Shown: one piece after another, positions 1 through 10,420 of the stretch
Layout of the letters: every line of letters starts with the position of its first letter
Position numbering within the stretch: position 1 is the stretch's first letter
DNA from: Gnetum montanum
Taxonomy: Eukaryota > Streptophyta > Gnetopsida > Gnetales > Gnetaceae
Reading direction: 5' to 3'
NCBI GenBank assembly: GCA_015680685.1
Contig: MNCI01004832.1
Coordinates: forward strand, 288,579-352,578
Length of the DNA stretch: 64,000 nucleotides
Notes under the pieces: model-generated
Told to the model about the DNA's origin: nothing
Databases searched by the model: none
What the model saw: the letters and a program-made list of their open reading frames with translations, nothing else
Translations under genes and position numbers: made by a program

Positions 1-318
1 AAACTTTATAGCCTTGACTCATAAAAAGATAATGAGAAAAGGTCTATACATGGATGTGACCCCTTAAGTCACTCTCATGTTAAGAAAAAATTCCCAACTC
101 CACTCATACAAATGAAATGAGAATAGTGATACAAGAATAGAAAGAGAAATATGAGAAATTAACAATTTCCTTAAGGAAAATAAGAAATCAAGTAGTAGGG
201 AAGCATAAATCTTAAACTACCATCCTCAAGTATCAGAAAGAAAAAGGCCCAATACCTTAACTTATACAAAATTTAGATACATTAAATGAAGAGATAAGGA
301 TCATTAATGGACCTTGAA

Positions 319-438
319 AGTTGTCACCTACTGGGTAAGTGACTTCAAAGTCTTCACCTATTGGCTAGGTGATTCCCAAGTCTTCATCTACTGGGTAGAT
401 TATTCTAAAGTCTTCACCTATAGGATAGGTGGTTCCCA
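319..438. repeat. 30-bp tandem repeat, four copies
   Basis: Four successive 30-base units begin at 319, 349, 379 and 409, each built on AGTCTTCACCTA followed by a GGT-rich half. Read on the plus strand the units give a ten-residue repeat (consensus KVFTYWLGDS), but the frame is short and has no known domain, so I regard it as non-coding minisatellite DNA. Confidence 0.8.
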
Positions 439-837
439 AGACATCCTTGTTGAGTTTCAATTTCAAACTTCACATTTTGATGATAGGTGTAGATCATTTC
501 TTCCTATATGATGGATTTGATGGGTGCTCTTCGTGGCCAACATGGACTAGCCATAACTTTCATTCTCAAAATCCATTTCACATAAACTAGGAGTCAAAAT
601 TAGTTAATTTGAACATTCTGAACATGATGGTGTAATTAAATTTTTCATCTAAGATCATTTAATTCCTATTTTTAATACTAAAATATATGATATACAAACA
701 TATTATTAATGAGATAGAACATAATATAGATGATAAAAATTGACTAAAATGTACTTTCTAATGATCAAATATAAAGTAAAATAAACATTATTTAGTAAGA
801 AATATTAGTACTTTGGGTGCTCATCAAAAACCTTCCT

Positions 838-1219
838 CAAGCTCATCTTGAAGTTTACACATTATTTCTAACTTTTTCCACCTTCTCCTAGTTGTTTCTT
901 AAATTGGAATAGGTAATTCTAAAATTTTTCCTAGCTATATGGATCATTGCTAACCTATTTGGATCATCTTCTACTAAAATAAAACTTTCAGGAGAGATGT
1001 CTCTCAAGTGTGGAAGACATATCCTTCATGGGTGAGACGTCTCTTCTTAAGAAATCTCCTCTTGAGACATCTCCTACATGTTCCAAATGTCTTTTGTGAG
1101 GTCTTGACTCCTAGACGATGCATCTTCTTGACCATCAAGATATCTCCACAAAGTGTGAAACCTACAAAAGCACACATGTAGGGAAGAACAAGGGAATTAG
1201 AAGAGGTGTCCCAACACCA
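838..1219 (-). repeat. LTR (3' copy) of minus-strand chromovirus, recognisable part
   Basis: This segment is repeated, diverged but in the same order, at about 13010-13392. Both copies end on the plus strand in CACCA, the expected complement of an LTR starting TGGTG. The LTR holds several copies of GAGACATCTCC/GAGATGTCTC and the palindrome-like GAGACGTCTC. The far boundary of the LTR (toward position 1) could not be fixed because similarity fades before 838. Confidence 0.7.
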
Positions 1220-1269
1220 ATACTTCCAACCTTCAAAAAGTAAACTCATGTGAACAAATAAGTTGGGGA

Positions 1270-1650
1270 TGAAGTGATTACCCACTCATGAAGTTTGATC
1301 TCATGAACCCATACAACATCATCCATGAACTGATCCTTCCAATGGATTAAATATTCATGCCTTTTAACTTCTTGAGTGCTAGAAGCTTCCCTCCATTTAA
1401 GTACAGTTGTCTTCCTTTCCATTTAAGACTTGGATTAATCAATAGTCCCATTTAACTCATTGATGCTACCTTGTATGGTCTCCTCATCAATTGGTCTATG
1501 ATAATGCATAATATTTAAAATATTAAATACAAAAGATATGCCAACATTATTTGGCAATTCAATTCTAGAAGCATTATCATTAATCTTGACCTTAATTCTT
1601 AAAGGTTCCATCTTCTCGGGTTTCAACTTGGAGAAGCTAACACCTCTCAA
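1270..1650 (-). pseudogene. Integrase C-terminus (GPY/F-like) and chromodomain of the chromovirus
   Basis: The minus-strand frame 1650-1435 reads a motif of the type INDNA...IELPNN.GISFVFN, which is the C-terminal GPY/F-type module of Ty3/gypsy integrases. Further downstream (about 1400-1270) the frames read REASSTQEVKRHEYLIHWKD and then VVWVHE, a chromodomain-like sequence with its aromatic and WK positions. Chromodomains of chromoviruses bind histone marks and bias integration into heterochromatin. Stops and frame changes show the copy is dead. Confidence 0.65.
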
Positions 1651-1653
1651 CCA

Positions 1654-2400
1654 CTACTTATTCAAGTATATCCAAACCAAGTTATCAACAACAAAATTTG
1701 GCTTATTTTTTCTTTCATTCCTCTTGATGACTCTTTGTTCATCCTTTTGCGCAAGATTTGATTTCACTTGGCAATGGAGATCCCTCATCTCTTGTACAAA
1801 ATTAATACTAGGTTGAGCTTCATAATCAAAGCTCTTCAAAATGTCTACCATCTTTGGACAAAAAGCGTAATTCACCTCAAAAGCATTCTTATATGAAAAC
1901 TTAGCATGACATAACAAATTTTTCCACTTGTTTGGCTATCCATCACACAAGCATCTTAATATGTTCAACAAGGATTTATTATTCATCACCTATTTTTGGC
2001 CATTAGATCATGGATGATATGCACTAGAAAAATTTAACTTTGTTTGTAAAATTTCCAAAGGGATCTTCAAAAGTGACTTGTAAATTTGAAATCTCTATTA
2101 CTAACAATATTCATGGAATTCCATGCAACTTCACAACATGCTGGAAAAAGAAATTTGCAACATGAGAAGCATCACTCAACTTCTTGCACATAATGAAGTG
2201 TGTCATCATGGAGAACCTATCCACAATAACAAAAATTGCATCATTTCTAATTTTGGTTTTTGGAATACCACTCATAAAATCCATAGACATACTTTCCTGT
2301 TGATCCTTGAGAAATGAAAAAGGCATATAATTTCCATCCATTCCTTTAACTCCTTTCAACTTCTGCCAAGTTAAAATACTCCTTCATAAATTTTAAAATT
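1654..2400 (-). pseudogene. Integrase catalytic core of the chromovirus (decayed)
   Basis: Minus-strand frames carry SMDFMSGIPKTK and VDRFSMMTHFI, matching the start of the retroviral-type integrase core with its first catalytic Asp, and later a stretch with DLHCQVKSNLAQ and VWIYLNK typical of the core-to-C-terminus link. Integrase joins the cDNA to the target. The domain is broken by stops and frameshifts, and the DNA lies in the correct order behind RNase H and RT of the same element. Confidence 0.75.
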
Positions 2401-2789
2401 TTAGTTATCATACTAGGCCAAAAATAGTAGCTATGCACAAGTTCCAACATTTTATCCATGCCCATGTGATCTACCATGCCACTACAATGCTTTTGAAATA
2501 AAATCATCTTTCTAAAATCACAGGTAAGAATACATACCCTTTCATTCTTAAATAATAGCTCATCTTGAATATGATAGTCCCTTTACTACTCTATCCTACT
2601 CAACAAAGTCTCTTTGAGGCTCCTTCAAACCTATCCAAAATCAATATCATGTTCATACAAATCAGCAATATCACCCATACCTTCAACATAAGGTATGTTG
2701 AAATTTACCACATGCACATTGGACAATACATCATCCATCACATTGGCTTTTCTACTTTTTTTTTTCAACATAAAATTAAATTTTATTAA

Positions 2790-2965
2790 CTATGCAATCC
2801 ACTTCATGTTCTTTGCATTCAACTTCTTTTGATAGTTTAAAAGTTGTAGTGCTTTGTCATCTATCATCAAAGTGAACTCTTTAGCCAACAAATAGTGCCT
2901 TCAATGCTTGATTCCTTAAAGAATAGTGTACAAATCCTTCTCATATATGCTATATTTTTGCCTTG
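2790..2965 (-). pseudogene. RNase H fragment of the chromovirus
   Basis: The reverse complement reads YEKDLYTIL, then RHYLLAKEFTLMIDDKALQ and later KNMKWIA. This is the end of the gypsy RNase H domain, where the Asp of the IDD/TDH motif sits. One or two stops interrupt it. It lies between RT (3437-3730) and integrase (1654-2400) as expected for a gypsy pol read on the minus strand. Confidence 0.7.
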
Positions 2966-3436
2966 AGTTATTCAACTTTTCAAAAATAAAGTAATAGGCC
3001 TACCTTCTTATGAAAGTATCCCCCACCAATGGCAAGTCCACTTACATCCACCTTCACCTAAAAAAGCTTTTGAAAATCTGGAATTGCAAGCATTGAGCCA
3101 TTGGTAATCTTTTCTTTCAACAAGTTAGAGCTCACTTGGATTTAATTATCTCATCTTAATTATCTATTTTTCTTCAACAAAGCAAACATAGACCATGAAA
3201 TACTGCTAAAATTTTTTATGAACCATTTATAAAACCCTACTAAATCAAGAAATGATCTCACCTCTCAATATTCTAAGGAGTTTACCAATTCCTAATGTCC
3301 TTCACCTTGGTAGCTTCCATTTGAATCTAATTTTTAGAAAATACATGCTCCAATTATGTAATTTCCTCCTTGAGGAAATGACTTTTCTTCACATTGATCA
3401 CCAATTGTGCTTCTTCTAACTTAAGGCATACCATCC

Positions 3437-3730
3437 TCAAGTAATCCAAGTGTTCTTCCTTATTAGACCAATACACAAAAATATCATTAAAAAAATAATA
3501 TGACACTTACCAATCAAGTTCTTCAATACATCATGCATCAACCTCATGAATGTAGCAGGTGCATTCATGAGTCCAAATATCATCACCAACCACTCAAACA
3601 ATGTATCCAGTGTCTTGAAAGCTCTCTTCCATTCATCAACAAGCCTAATTCGAATTTGATGGTTACCACTTTTTAAATCAAATTTGCTAAAAATTTTTGC
3701 ATTAGTAAGGATATCAAGGATATCATCTAA
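3437..3730 (-). pseudogene. Reverse transcriptase, downstream half (split by an insertion)
   Basis: The minus-strand frame reads LDDILDILTNAKIFSKFDLK, then GLMNAPATFMRLMHDVL, the standard gypsy RT sequence from the LDDLLD motif through the FGL.NAPATF motif. The upstream half of the same RT lies at 10302-10411. Between the two halves sits a 6.6-kb LTR element, so the gene was cut by an insertion near codon block LDD. Loss of the YxDD motif frame and further stops show later decay. Confidence 0.85.
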
Positions 3731-4552
3731 TGGTACGTGATATCGCATGGGCCTTGATATTGCTTCCGTCGCGATATCGCATCCCCCGTGATATAGCGTA
3801 CGCGATATCGCAGTGCGCTGTCAAATCTATAAATAAGAGGCAGCTCTCCCTTGTTTCTAATTATAGGCCTAGACCGTAGTGAAACTTTGGTAGTTTTACC
3901 TCTCCAGAGATAGAATAATTTCCATGTGCCCACAGTAGGAGCTCCAAAGTGAACGGATCTTTATTCGAGCAAATATTGTACCTGAACACAAGTTTGTGTA
4001 CGGTAATAAAGATGAACTTCTTGGATAAATCTTGTAGTGCATGGAATAGGCTAAATAGGATTTCATTTATTATTATTTACTATTTATCATTTAAACACTT
4101 TATTAGTTAATTAAATCTCTCTCAACCCTTCTCTCCTAGTTAAGTGCATTTAGTACGACCGCTTCGAGCACGTGCGTTACGCTTGGTGATCCCAACAACG
4201 ACTAGCGTTTGGTAACCAAGGTTGCATTGGTTCAGGGTGTGAACGGTAAGTGGGAATGGATACTGATGCTAGGTTAATTAAGGCTTAGTTAGTTAGTTAA
4301 AGTTAGTTAATTAGTCTCTTCACCCTTCACCTTATTAGCATAGGAGATAAAACAAAAAAGATATAAAAATCATATACCTCAGACTTACTTAACCATACAA
4401 TTGTGACAAATAAAAGTCTAGGAAGACAACGAATGATTAACCTTAAGTGTTCCATAAGGTGTGTAGGCAATTACTCTGTGAATTTTGACCGAATCATGTG
4501 TGTAATGCTCGTATTTGTATGGTTGAGTGTAGGGGTGCCTTGCCACTCATCA
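3731..4552 (+). repeat. 5' LTR of nested element
   Basis: It starts TGGTAC and ends CATCA and is repeated at 9448-10301. A TATA box (CTATAAATA) is at 3827-3835. Upstream of it are several copies of the palindrome GCGATATCGC or close variants (3736-3815). The two copies share the GGCAGCTCTCCCTTG segment after the TATA box. Confidence 0.85.
3827..3835 (+). promoter_or_regulatory. LTR TATA box
   Basis: CTATAAATA, conserved in the 3' LTR at 9575-9583, placed downstream of the GATATC palindromes; likely core promoter of the element. Confidence 0.6.
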
Positions 4553-4572
4553 TTGGCATCGTTGCTGGGGAC
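4553..4572 (+). other. Primer binding site of nested element
   Basis: TTGGCATCGTTGCTGGGGAC directly follows the 5' LTR. It resembles the TTGGCGCCGTTGCCGGGG type of primer site that I recall from Athila/Tat-type plant gypsy elements, with a few changes. Confidence 0.7.
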
Positions 4573-4694
4573 TAAGTGTTTGTGCGCTAAGTAGAACATA
4601 GGAAATTATCCACATCGTTGGGAGCTTAAACAAACCTTAGGGTTAATTAAACAAAAAATTATATAATAGTTAATTAGCACACCGAATAAGACAC

Positions 4695-6341
4695 ATGTCT
4701 TCTTCTTCTTCTCATAAGAGCACTTCACCACCTAGGGATCATACAAGAAATAGTTGGCAGTCTAAAATACATACCCAAAATTTGCTAATTCCTCAACAAT
4801 ACCGAGTGGTATATACCCATCCCAATGAGTATATACCATATTTTACCTTTATCCTCCATCAGGATGAACAATTATGTTGGAGAGATTTGCAAGGTAACAT
4901 AGTGTTACCTCCAGATCGGGTAGTCCTTGACATGCTTCTTCGTGCTCTTGCACAGATAAGCATGACACAACTATACATTGAGTATGTTGCGGAAGATTTT
5001 GACACAAGGGATTACCATCCTATAGTAGCACAAAATTTAAGGGACTCAAGGTAGGAGAGCCACCATACATTGTTGAAGGGCAATGGGGTCCCGCATGTCC
5101 TAAGCAAAATAGGAGATGGTGAACCAATCATAATAGGTTCTCCATCAAATGATGTTCCCCCTCCTAATGAAAGTGAGGAGGTGGGGTATCAGAACCTATG
5201 CTCCATGATACACAACCCTGGTTCTGATCCCCATGAATGTCAACTATTCACTAAGGGAACAAAAATAGATGACGAGGACGGGCATTCTGATCGTCATCAC
5301 AATTAGGGCCATAGCCATCGAAGAGAAGGTAAGAAACATTGTCATGGCAATGGTTCTCCTTCATCACATCATTCACCCTCTCCTTCCACATTAGGGCGTA
5401 GTCATNNNNNNNNNNNNNNNNNNNNNNNNNNNNNNNNNNNNNNNNNTGATGCCTGTGCCTTGCATTACATAGAAAAAAAGTGGCAAAAATTAAAGTTATT
5501 TCCTAGGACACTCATAAAGGAAGCAGAGAGTTAGTATTGATCCTTAGAATCGGAAACCATTAGGAGGTGGAGTACAATGTTAGAACTCTTCAACGATAAA
5601 TATCAAATGTACTCTAGAGTGTCTAACTTGTGTAAGCAGATCCAAGGATGGAAGCAAGGTACTCACGAACCCATGGATGCTTCCATGTGCTAGTATTATG
5701 CATTGCTACATCATTGCCCGGGCCATGGTTACACACAATGGGATCAACTTTGCCACCTCGTAGATGGGCTAAGACAGGAAACTAAGAGAACCCTTAGAAC
5801 ATATGCCCAAGGGAGACTATCCAAACTTAGATCCCATGAAATTCATCAATTTTTGGACTAAGTAGCTAAAGAAGAAGGGGAGCTATGGAAAAGAGAAAGC
5901 GCGGAAGAATATAACCGTGATCCTTCCCTTCGAAAGAGGGGAGTGAGATTCTATGATGAACAGGATGAGTCACCACTTGAAGAGTTGGTGAATAGAAAAA
6001 CCTTGCCACTTCAAAAGCTAACAATGGAAGTGGGGGCTAAGGTAGATCAGATACAGGACTCCTTAGAAAGTAAAATTGAAATTGTCCTGAAAATCGTAGA
6101 GGAATCTAAGGAGGAACGAAGTAGTGATAAGGACAAGAAAACACGGAGAGATTCAGGCCATGCACGTGACAAGGGTAAGGGAAAGATGAATATTTCCAAT
6201 GAGATTGTGGATTCTGACATAGACAATGACGATGGATGCAAGATCTGCCAATATGACCATCCTAAGGGATGTTGTCCAATCATCTCACATCTACAGGAGT
6301 TTGGGATGTATGCACTCAACCCAAGACTTAACAAATGGTAG
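4695..6341 (+). pseudogene. Gag polyprotein of nested element (interrupted)
   Basis: The first frame starts with MSSSSSHKSTSPP at 4695 and runs to 5054, then a second open piece to 5306. After the sequence gap, frames around 5455-5940 read HYIEKKWQKLKLFPRTLIKE and RRWSTMLELFNDKYQ, the retrotransposon gag core, with stops inside. The last open stretch (5943-6341) is charged, contains an acidic/lysine-rich segment and a cysteine pattern CKICQYDHPKGCC that may be a decayed zinc knuckle. Gag forms the virus-like particle around the RNA. The same gag core wording recurs on the minus strand at 13.9-14.3 kb. Confidence 0.7.
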
Positions 6342-6865
6342 ACACCCTGAAGGTTACCCTATCCCCAAGGTAACCCAAGGCAGTTCCACTAACCGTTATG
6401 TACTATCCAAGTGGAACTCTTCCACAACCTATCAGGCAACACCAGTAGTGCCAACACCCACAGTCATGGGGGATGCCACCGCCTAGACAACAATACCCTT
6501 ACCGGCACCTAGATCCTTATGGCTACTACATGTAGCAGTCGGTTTCTCCAAGTGACTCCATGGGTCACACAACTCCACAACATCACTACCAAGTTTAGGA
6601 GTACTTTAGAAGGACTCCTTCTCCTCCAAGAGACACTCCACATCCATACCATCCTCCAAATCCATCTGCCCCTCTCGCACCATTAGTTCTAATACCACCC
6701 ACTCCAACAATGCAAGGGGAACTTCCCACTCAACTGTAGAAATGTAATGCTACGAGAGCTGTAAACCTTCAACCCACTACTGGTTCTAACAACTACAAGA
6801 AGAGAAGAACTTTCTTCAGAACCAAAAGCCCAGACAAGCTCTCACAACCATAAGAGGTTGAGTCT

Positions 6866-7546
6866 GTGTATTCTCCTCCAACACATAAGGCTTCAGAGCT
6901 CCCTTCAAACCAACAACAGAGCTCAATGCATATAGTTACGTTAACACATACCGTAACTAACTGGATCAAGGTAGGCCACCTTCCCAAGAAAATATCTGAC
7001 CCTGGAAGTCCCTTAATCTACCTCCAATTCATTGGGAATGAACCTCATAAGGCTCTTCTTGACTTAGGTTCCAAAGTCAACTTAATATCACGAGAGATGT
7101 ATCAAGCCTAGAACCTGCCTCCACTTAAGAAGAGCAACATTCAACTAGAGCTGGCTAACCAGTCCATCACCATTTCCTTGGGATTGGTGGAGGACATCAT
7201 TACCACTATGTATGGTTGGTCATACCGAGCTAATTTCCTAGTGATAGAAGTCAACAGCAATGAAGGGAACTTCCCAATTATAATGGGAAGGGCATGGGTA
7301 AGTACAATAGACACATGCCTAGGAAACCGTGATCTTTCCTTGAAGATATCTAACGTAAATATTTATGGAAAGATCGAGAATAAGAAAGTTCCATGCATCA
7401 CATATAGTGACTTATCGGGTGATGACATGGAGGAATGCTCAGCATCTCCTACATGCAACTGGTGTGCCCTAGAAACTTTGAGACAAAGGTGCCTATATGT
7501 AGCAACCACACAACAAGTGGACACCCCGTGGTTGACAGCTAATTGA
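6866..7546 (+). pseudogene. Aspartic-protease-like domain of nested element
   Basis: The frame reads YLQFIGNEPHKALLDLGSKV then NLISREMYQ, matching the ALLDLGASVNLLP active-site region of Athila-type retropepsins; the usual Ala after Gly-neighbouring Ser is changed. A TAG at about 7109 interrupts it, and 7178-7546 continues with FLVIEVNSNEGNFPIIMGRA, the usual ILGRPFL flap-to-end segment. No RT follows. The protease would cut gag; with an internal stop this copy is probably inactive. Confidence 0.7.
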
Positions 7547-9447
7547 AAGAGCAACCCATCAACATGCATGAAATGAACTGGGGGGACAACTCATGTCCAC
7601 AACGAAGGCATAGATACATTGGAGTATGAGCGTCGCCGACTTCCACCCCTTAATCTAACAACAAAGTTGGGAGAAGTTGGACACTTCTAAGAAATTCAAA
7701 CAGGCATTCATTATTTTGGATCTCTCCCTTTCCATTTAGTCATGGAGGAGATGGCCACCTATGCTAATCATTTGGGGCCTGTAGTTCGTTTTACATTTTT
7801 TTTTTACACATTCTTGTTTTACACATTTTTTTTTACAAATTTCTTTAACTTTTTTTTCTTACAACATTGTTCATACTTTTTCATTTCTTTCATGTGTGTG
7901 TGTGTGTGTGTGTGACTTATCCATTTTGTTAAGTTGTTCACCAATAAGTATTCTTAATGATGGTATGAACTATGTTTCTATTGATTACTAATGTTTGGTA
8001 TTGACCTTTAAGTTATGATGTTGACACTAAGGTATGGTTCTTTTGATATGACAGGCAATGAGTCCACTTCATCCATACATCCACCATTTCTATGGTCTCT
8101 CTTGGCTTGGAAATGTATAGTCCCTTTCTAAATAAGAACTATAACGAATCAATGACTCGGTATTTCTCAAACTAAGGAAGGACTCAAGGATTGAAAATGG
8201 TGTGGCTTCAAGGGAACTTGATGTATTTGTGTTGGCCATTCTCTTGTGTGCTTGAATGTTTTCTTCTTGATTTTTCTTATTGTTTCGACATTACTTAATT
8301 ATAGGGAAGTTGAGAAAATAAAAATAACAAAGTCTTTGCATGGTGTGGTTCTCACACATAAACACATAAAACAAAAAACAAAAAATAAAAAAAAAACAGT
8401 GAGAATTCAAAGCACATCCCTTAGAAAAAATAATCATTTGGGCTACAAGCATTGGTTATGGCACTAAAATAAAAATTTTTCCTCTAACTAAGGCCCTTCT
8501 TGCTTCACATTCTCTCCTCCTTCGTTTTGTTAGAATGGTGGTGGCTCTTCGGGAAGGCATTCTTGTTACTTCAAGGGGATGGATTGCCTGAATGCATTAA
8601 TGCAAAGTCACTGGAAGTGGTTTGTTTAATGCCAGACTTGGAATGGGATATGCTACATCACATTAACCATGACATACACAAGGAGTTGTACATCACCTTG
8701 TTCTTGGGATTCTATTCCATTCTATTCTCTTCATCCTTCTCTCCATTGTCCACCTCATTGCCGGTTCTATCATTAGTGTATATTTTGGTTGATACATTGT
8801 TTTCTTTTTGGTAAATTCTTGCAGTTAAGACTTTAACTCTTATTTTAAATGACATTCCTAGAGCCTATGGACTCTTTGAATGTGGGTTTGTCAGGGCATT
8901 AAGGGCATGAGCCTACTTTGGGGAGGACCCACTGACATTCCTATTTGGTGCATCAATTTAATTCTTCCCCTTGAACATTTGTGTAATCAACTCTGTTTTG
9001 TTCATTTCCATCTTGACATCCATTTCATCGACGTTGTAGTTGTCTCTTTTGCTCCATCTTTCTTATTCTTTATTCTTTCTCCATTCTATCGCATGGAAAT
9101 CATACAACAATGGATTGGATCTGGAAGGGACACTTGGAATGGAGCGGTGCTAAAGCAGCTATGCAAAGAGCAAGATCGATGGCACGCTTACGGATGGACA
9201 ACGAAAGACATAATCTTGGCGTTGGCAATAGAAAAACTTCTTTCTCTCTCTCTCTTTCTCAACTGCCAAATGAGGCCTAATGTCAAATGTATAAAGTGTT
9301 CACTCTTGTTGTCATGAACACCAATTTTTTCTTGTCTTGTAATGATGATCCGTTCACATGTCATCCCATTAGTTCCATTTTAAGTCAATAATCCCATATC
9401 ATCCTAATATTTTGTAAGGAACTTGAGGACGAGTTTTTATTTAGTCA
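7547..9447 (+). other. Non-coding 3' internal region of nested element
   Basis: About 1.9 kb without a recognisable domain lies between the protease-like frame and the 3' LTR, where RT, RNase H and integrase would stand in an autonomous element. It holds T-rich tracts, a (TG)11 microsatellite at 7893-7914 and a few short frames of no known family (8246-8467, 8500-8814, 8880-9317). Just before the LTR is ACTTGAGGACGAGTTTTT followed by CATGGGGG, the usual gypsy end and polypurine-like tract. Confidence 0.6.
7893..7914. repeat. (TG)11 microsatellite
   Basis: Eleven uninterrupted TG units. Confidence 0.95.
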
Positions 9448-10301
9448 TGGGGGTACGATGGGATGCGATATCACATGGGCTGAGATATCACATCCCTCAT
9501 GATATTGCATCCCCTGCGATATCGCATATGTGATATTGTGTCTTCCCCTGTGATATCGCAGTGCACCATCAAATCTATAAATAAGAGGCAGCTCTCCCTT
9601 GTTTCTAATTCTAGGCCTAGACCATAGCGAAACTCTAGCAGGTTTACCTCTCTAGAGATAGAATAATTTCCATGTGCCTGTAGTAGGAGCTCCAAAGTGA
9701 ATGGATCTTTATTCGAGTAAATATTGTACCTGAACACAAGTTTGTGTATGACAATAAAGATGAACTTCTTGGATAAACCTTGCAGTGCATGGAATAGGCT
9801 AAATAGGATTTCATTTATTGTTATTTACTATTTATCATTTAAATGCTTTATTAGTTAATTAAATCTCTCTCAACTCTTCTCTTCTAGTTAAGTGCATTCA
9901 GTACGACCGCTTCGAGCACATGCATTACACTTGGTGATCCCAGCAACGACTAGCGTTTGGTAACCAAGGTTTGCATTGGTTCAGGGTGTGAACAGTAAGT
10001 GGAAATGAATACTAATGCTAGGTTAATTAAGGCTTAGTTAGTTAGTTAAAGTTAGTTAATTAGTCTCTTCACCCTTCACCTAATTAGCATAGGAGATAAA
10101 ACAGAAAAGATATAAAAATCATATACCTCAGACTTACTTAACCATACAATCATGAAAAATACAAGTCTAGGAAGATAATGAATGATTAACCTTAAGTGTT
10201 CCATAAAGCATGTAGGCACTTAGTCTGTGGAGTTCGACCAGATCGTGCGTGTAACACTTGTATTCGTATGGTTGAGTGTAGGGGTACCTTGCCACTCATC
10301 A
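9448..10301 (+). repeat. 3' LTR of nested element
   Basis: Direct repeat of 3731-4552. It begins TGGGGGTACGATGGGATGC, with an additional few bases relative to the 5' LTR, contains the GATATC palindromes, the TATA box at 9575-9583 and ends GCCACTCATCA. The exact end could also be 10304 because CATCAT is repeated. Confidence 0.85.
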
Positions 10302-10420
10302 TCATCCATGATTGGAATAGAAAGCTTGTACCTCATTATTATCATGTTTACTATCTTGAAAAAAATGCAAATCCTCCATTCATCACTAAACTTCTTTGGC
10401 ACTAGCACCACTAGAACTGC
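10302..10420 (-). pseudogene. Reverse transcriptase, upstream part (split by nested element)
   Basis: The minus strand reads MVLVPKKFSDEWRICIFFKI then MRYKLSIPIMDD, the conserved start of gypsy RT (VPKKDG.WRMC.D.R..N..T...YP.P..DD). The sequence stops at DD where the 3' LTR of the nested element begins, and resumes at 3730. Confidence 0.85.

Larger units (their letters stand above)
3731..10301 (+). mobile_element. Nested gag-protease LTR retrotransposon, probably non-autonomous
   Basis: Two direct LTRs (3731-4552 and 9448-10301) flank about 4.9 kb with gag and a protease-like frame but no recognisable RT, RNase H or integrase. Gag-only or gag-protease elements of this kind (TR-GAG-like) are known in plants and need enzymes from other elements. 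The element sits inside the RT gene of a minus-strand chromovirus. The flanking bases (TCTAA at the left, TCATC or TCCAT at the right depending on the exact end) do not give a clean target duplication. A 41-base gap (5406-5446) interrupts gag. The LTRs differ at several per cent of positions by eye, so the insertion is not recent. Confidence 0.85.

Noticed and set aside
319-438. CRISPR-like array
   Set aside because: Units are directly contiguous without spacers, in a plant nuclear context.
4403-4594. Small protein at the end of the 5' LTR
   Set aside because: Frame lies across the LTR end and primer site; not kept in the other LTR.
8246-9317. Three plus-strand frames as possible new genes in the nested element
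   Set aside because: Short, low-complexity hydrophobic wording, no shared domain, in the non-coding tail of an LTR element.
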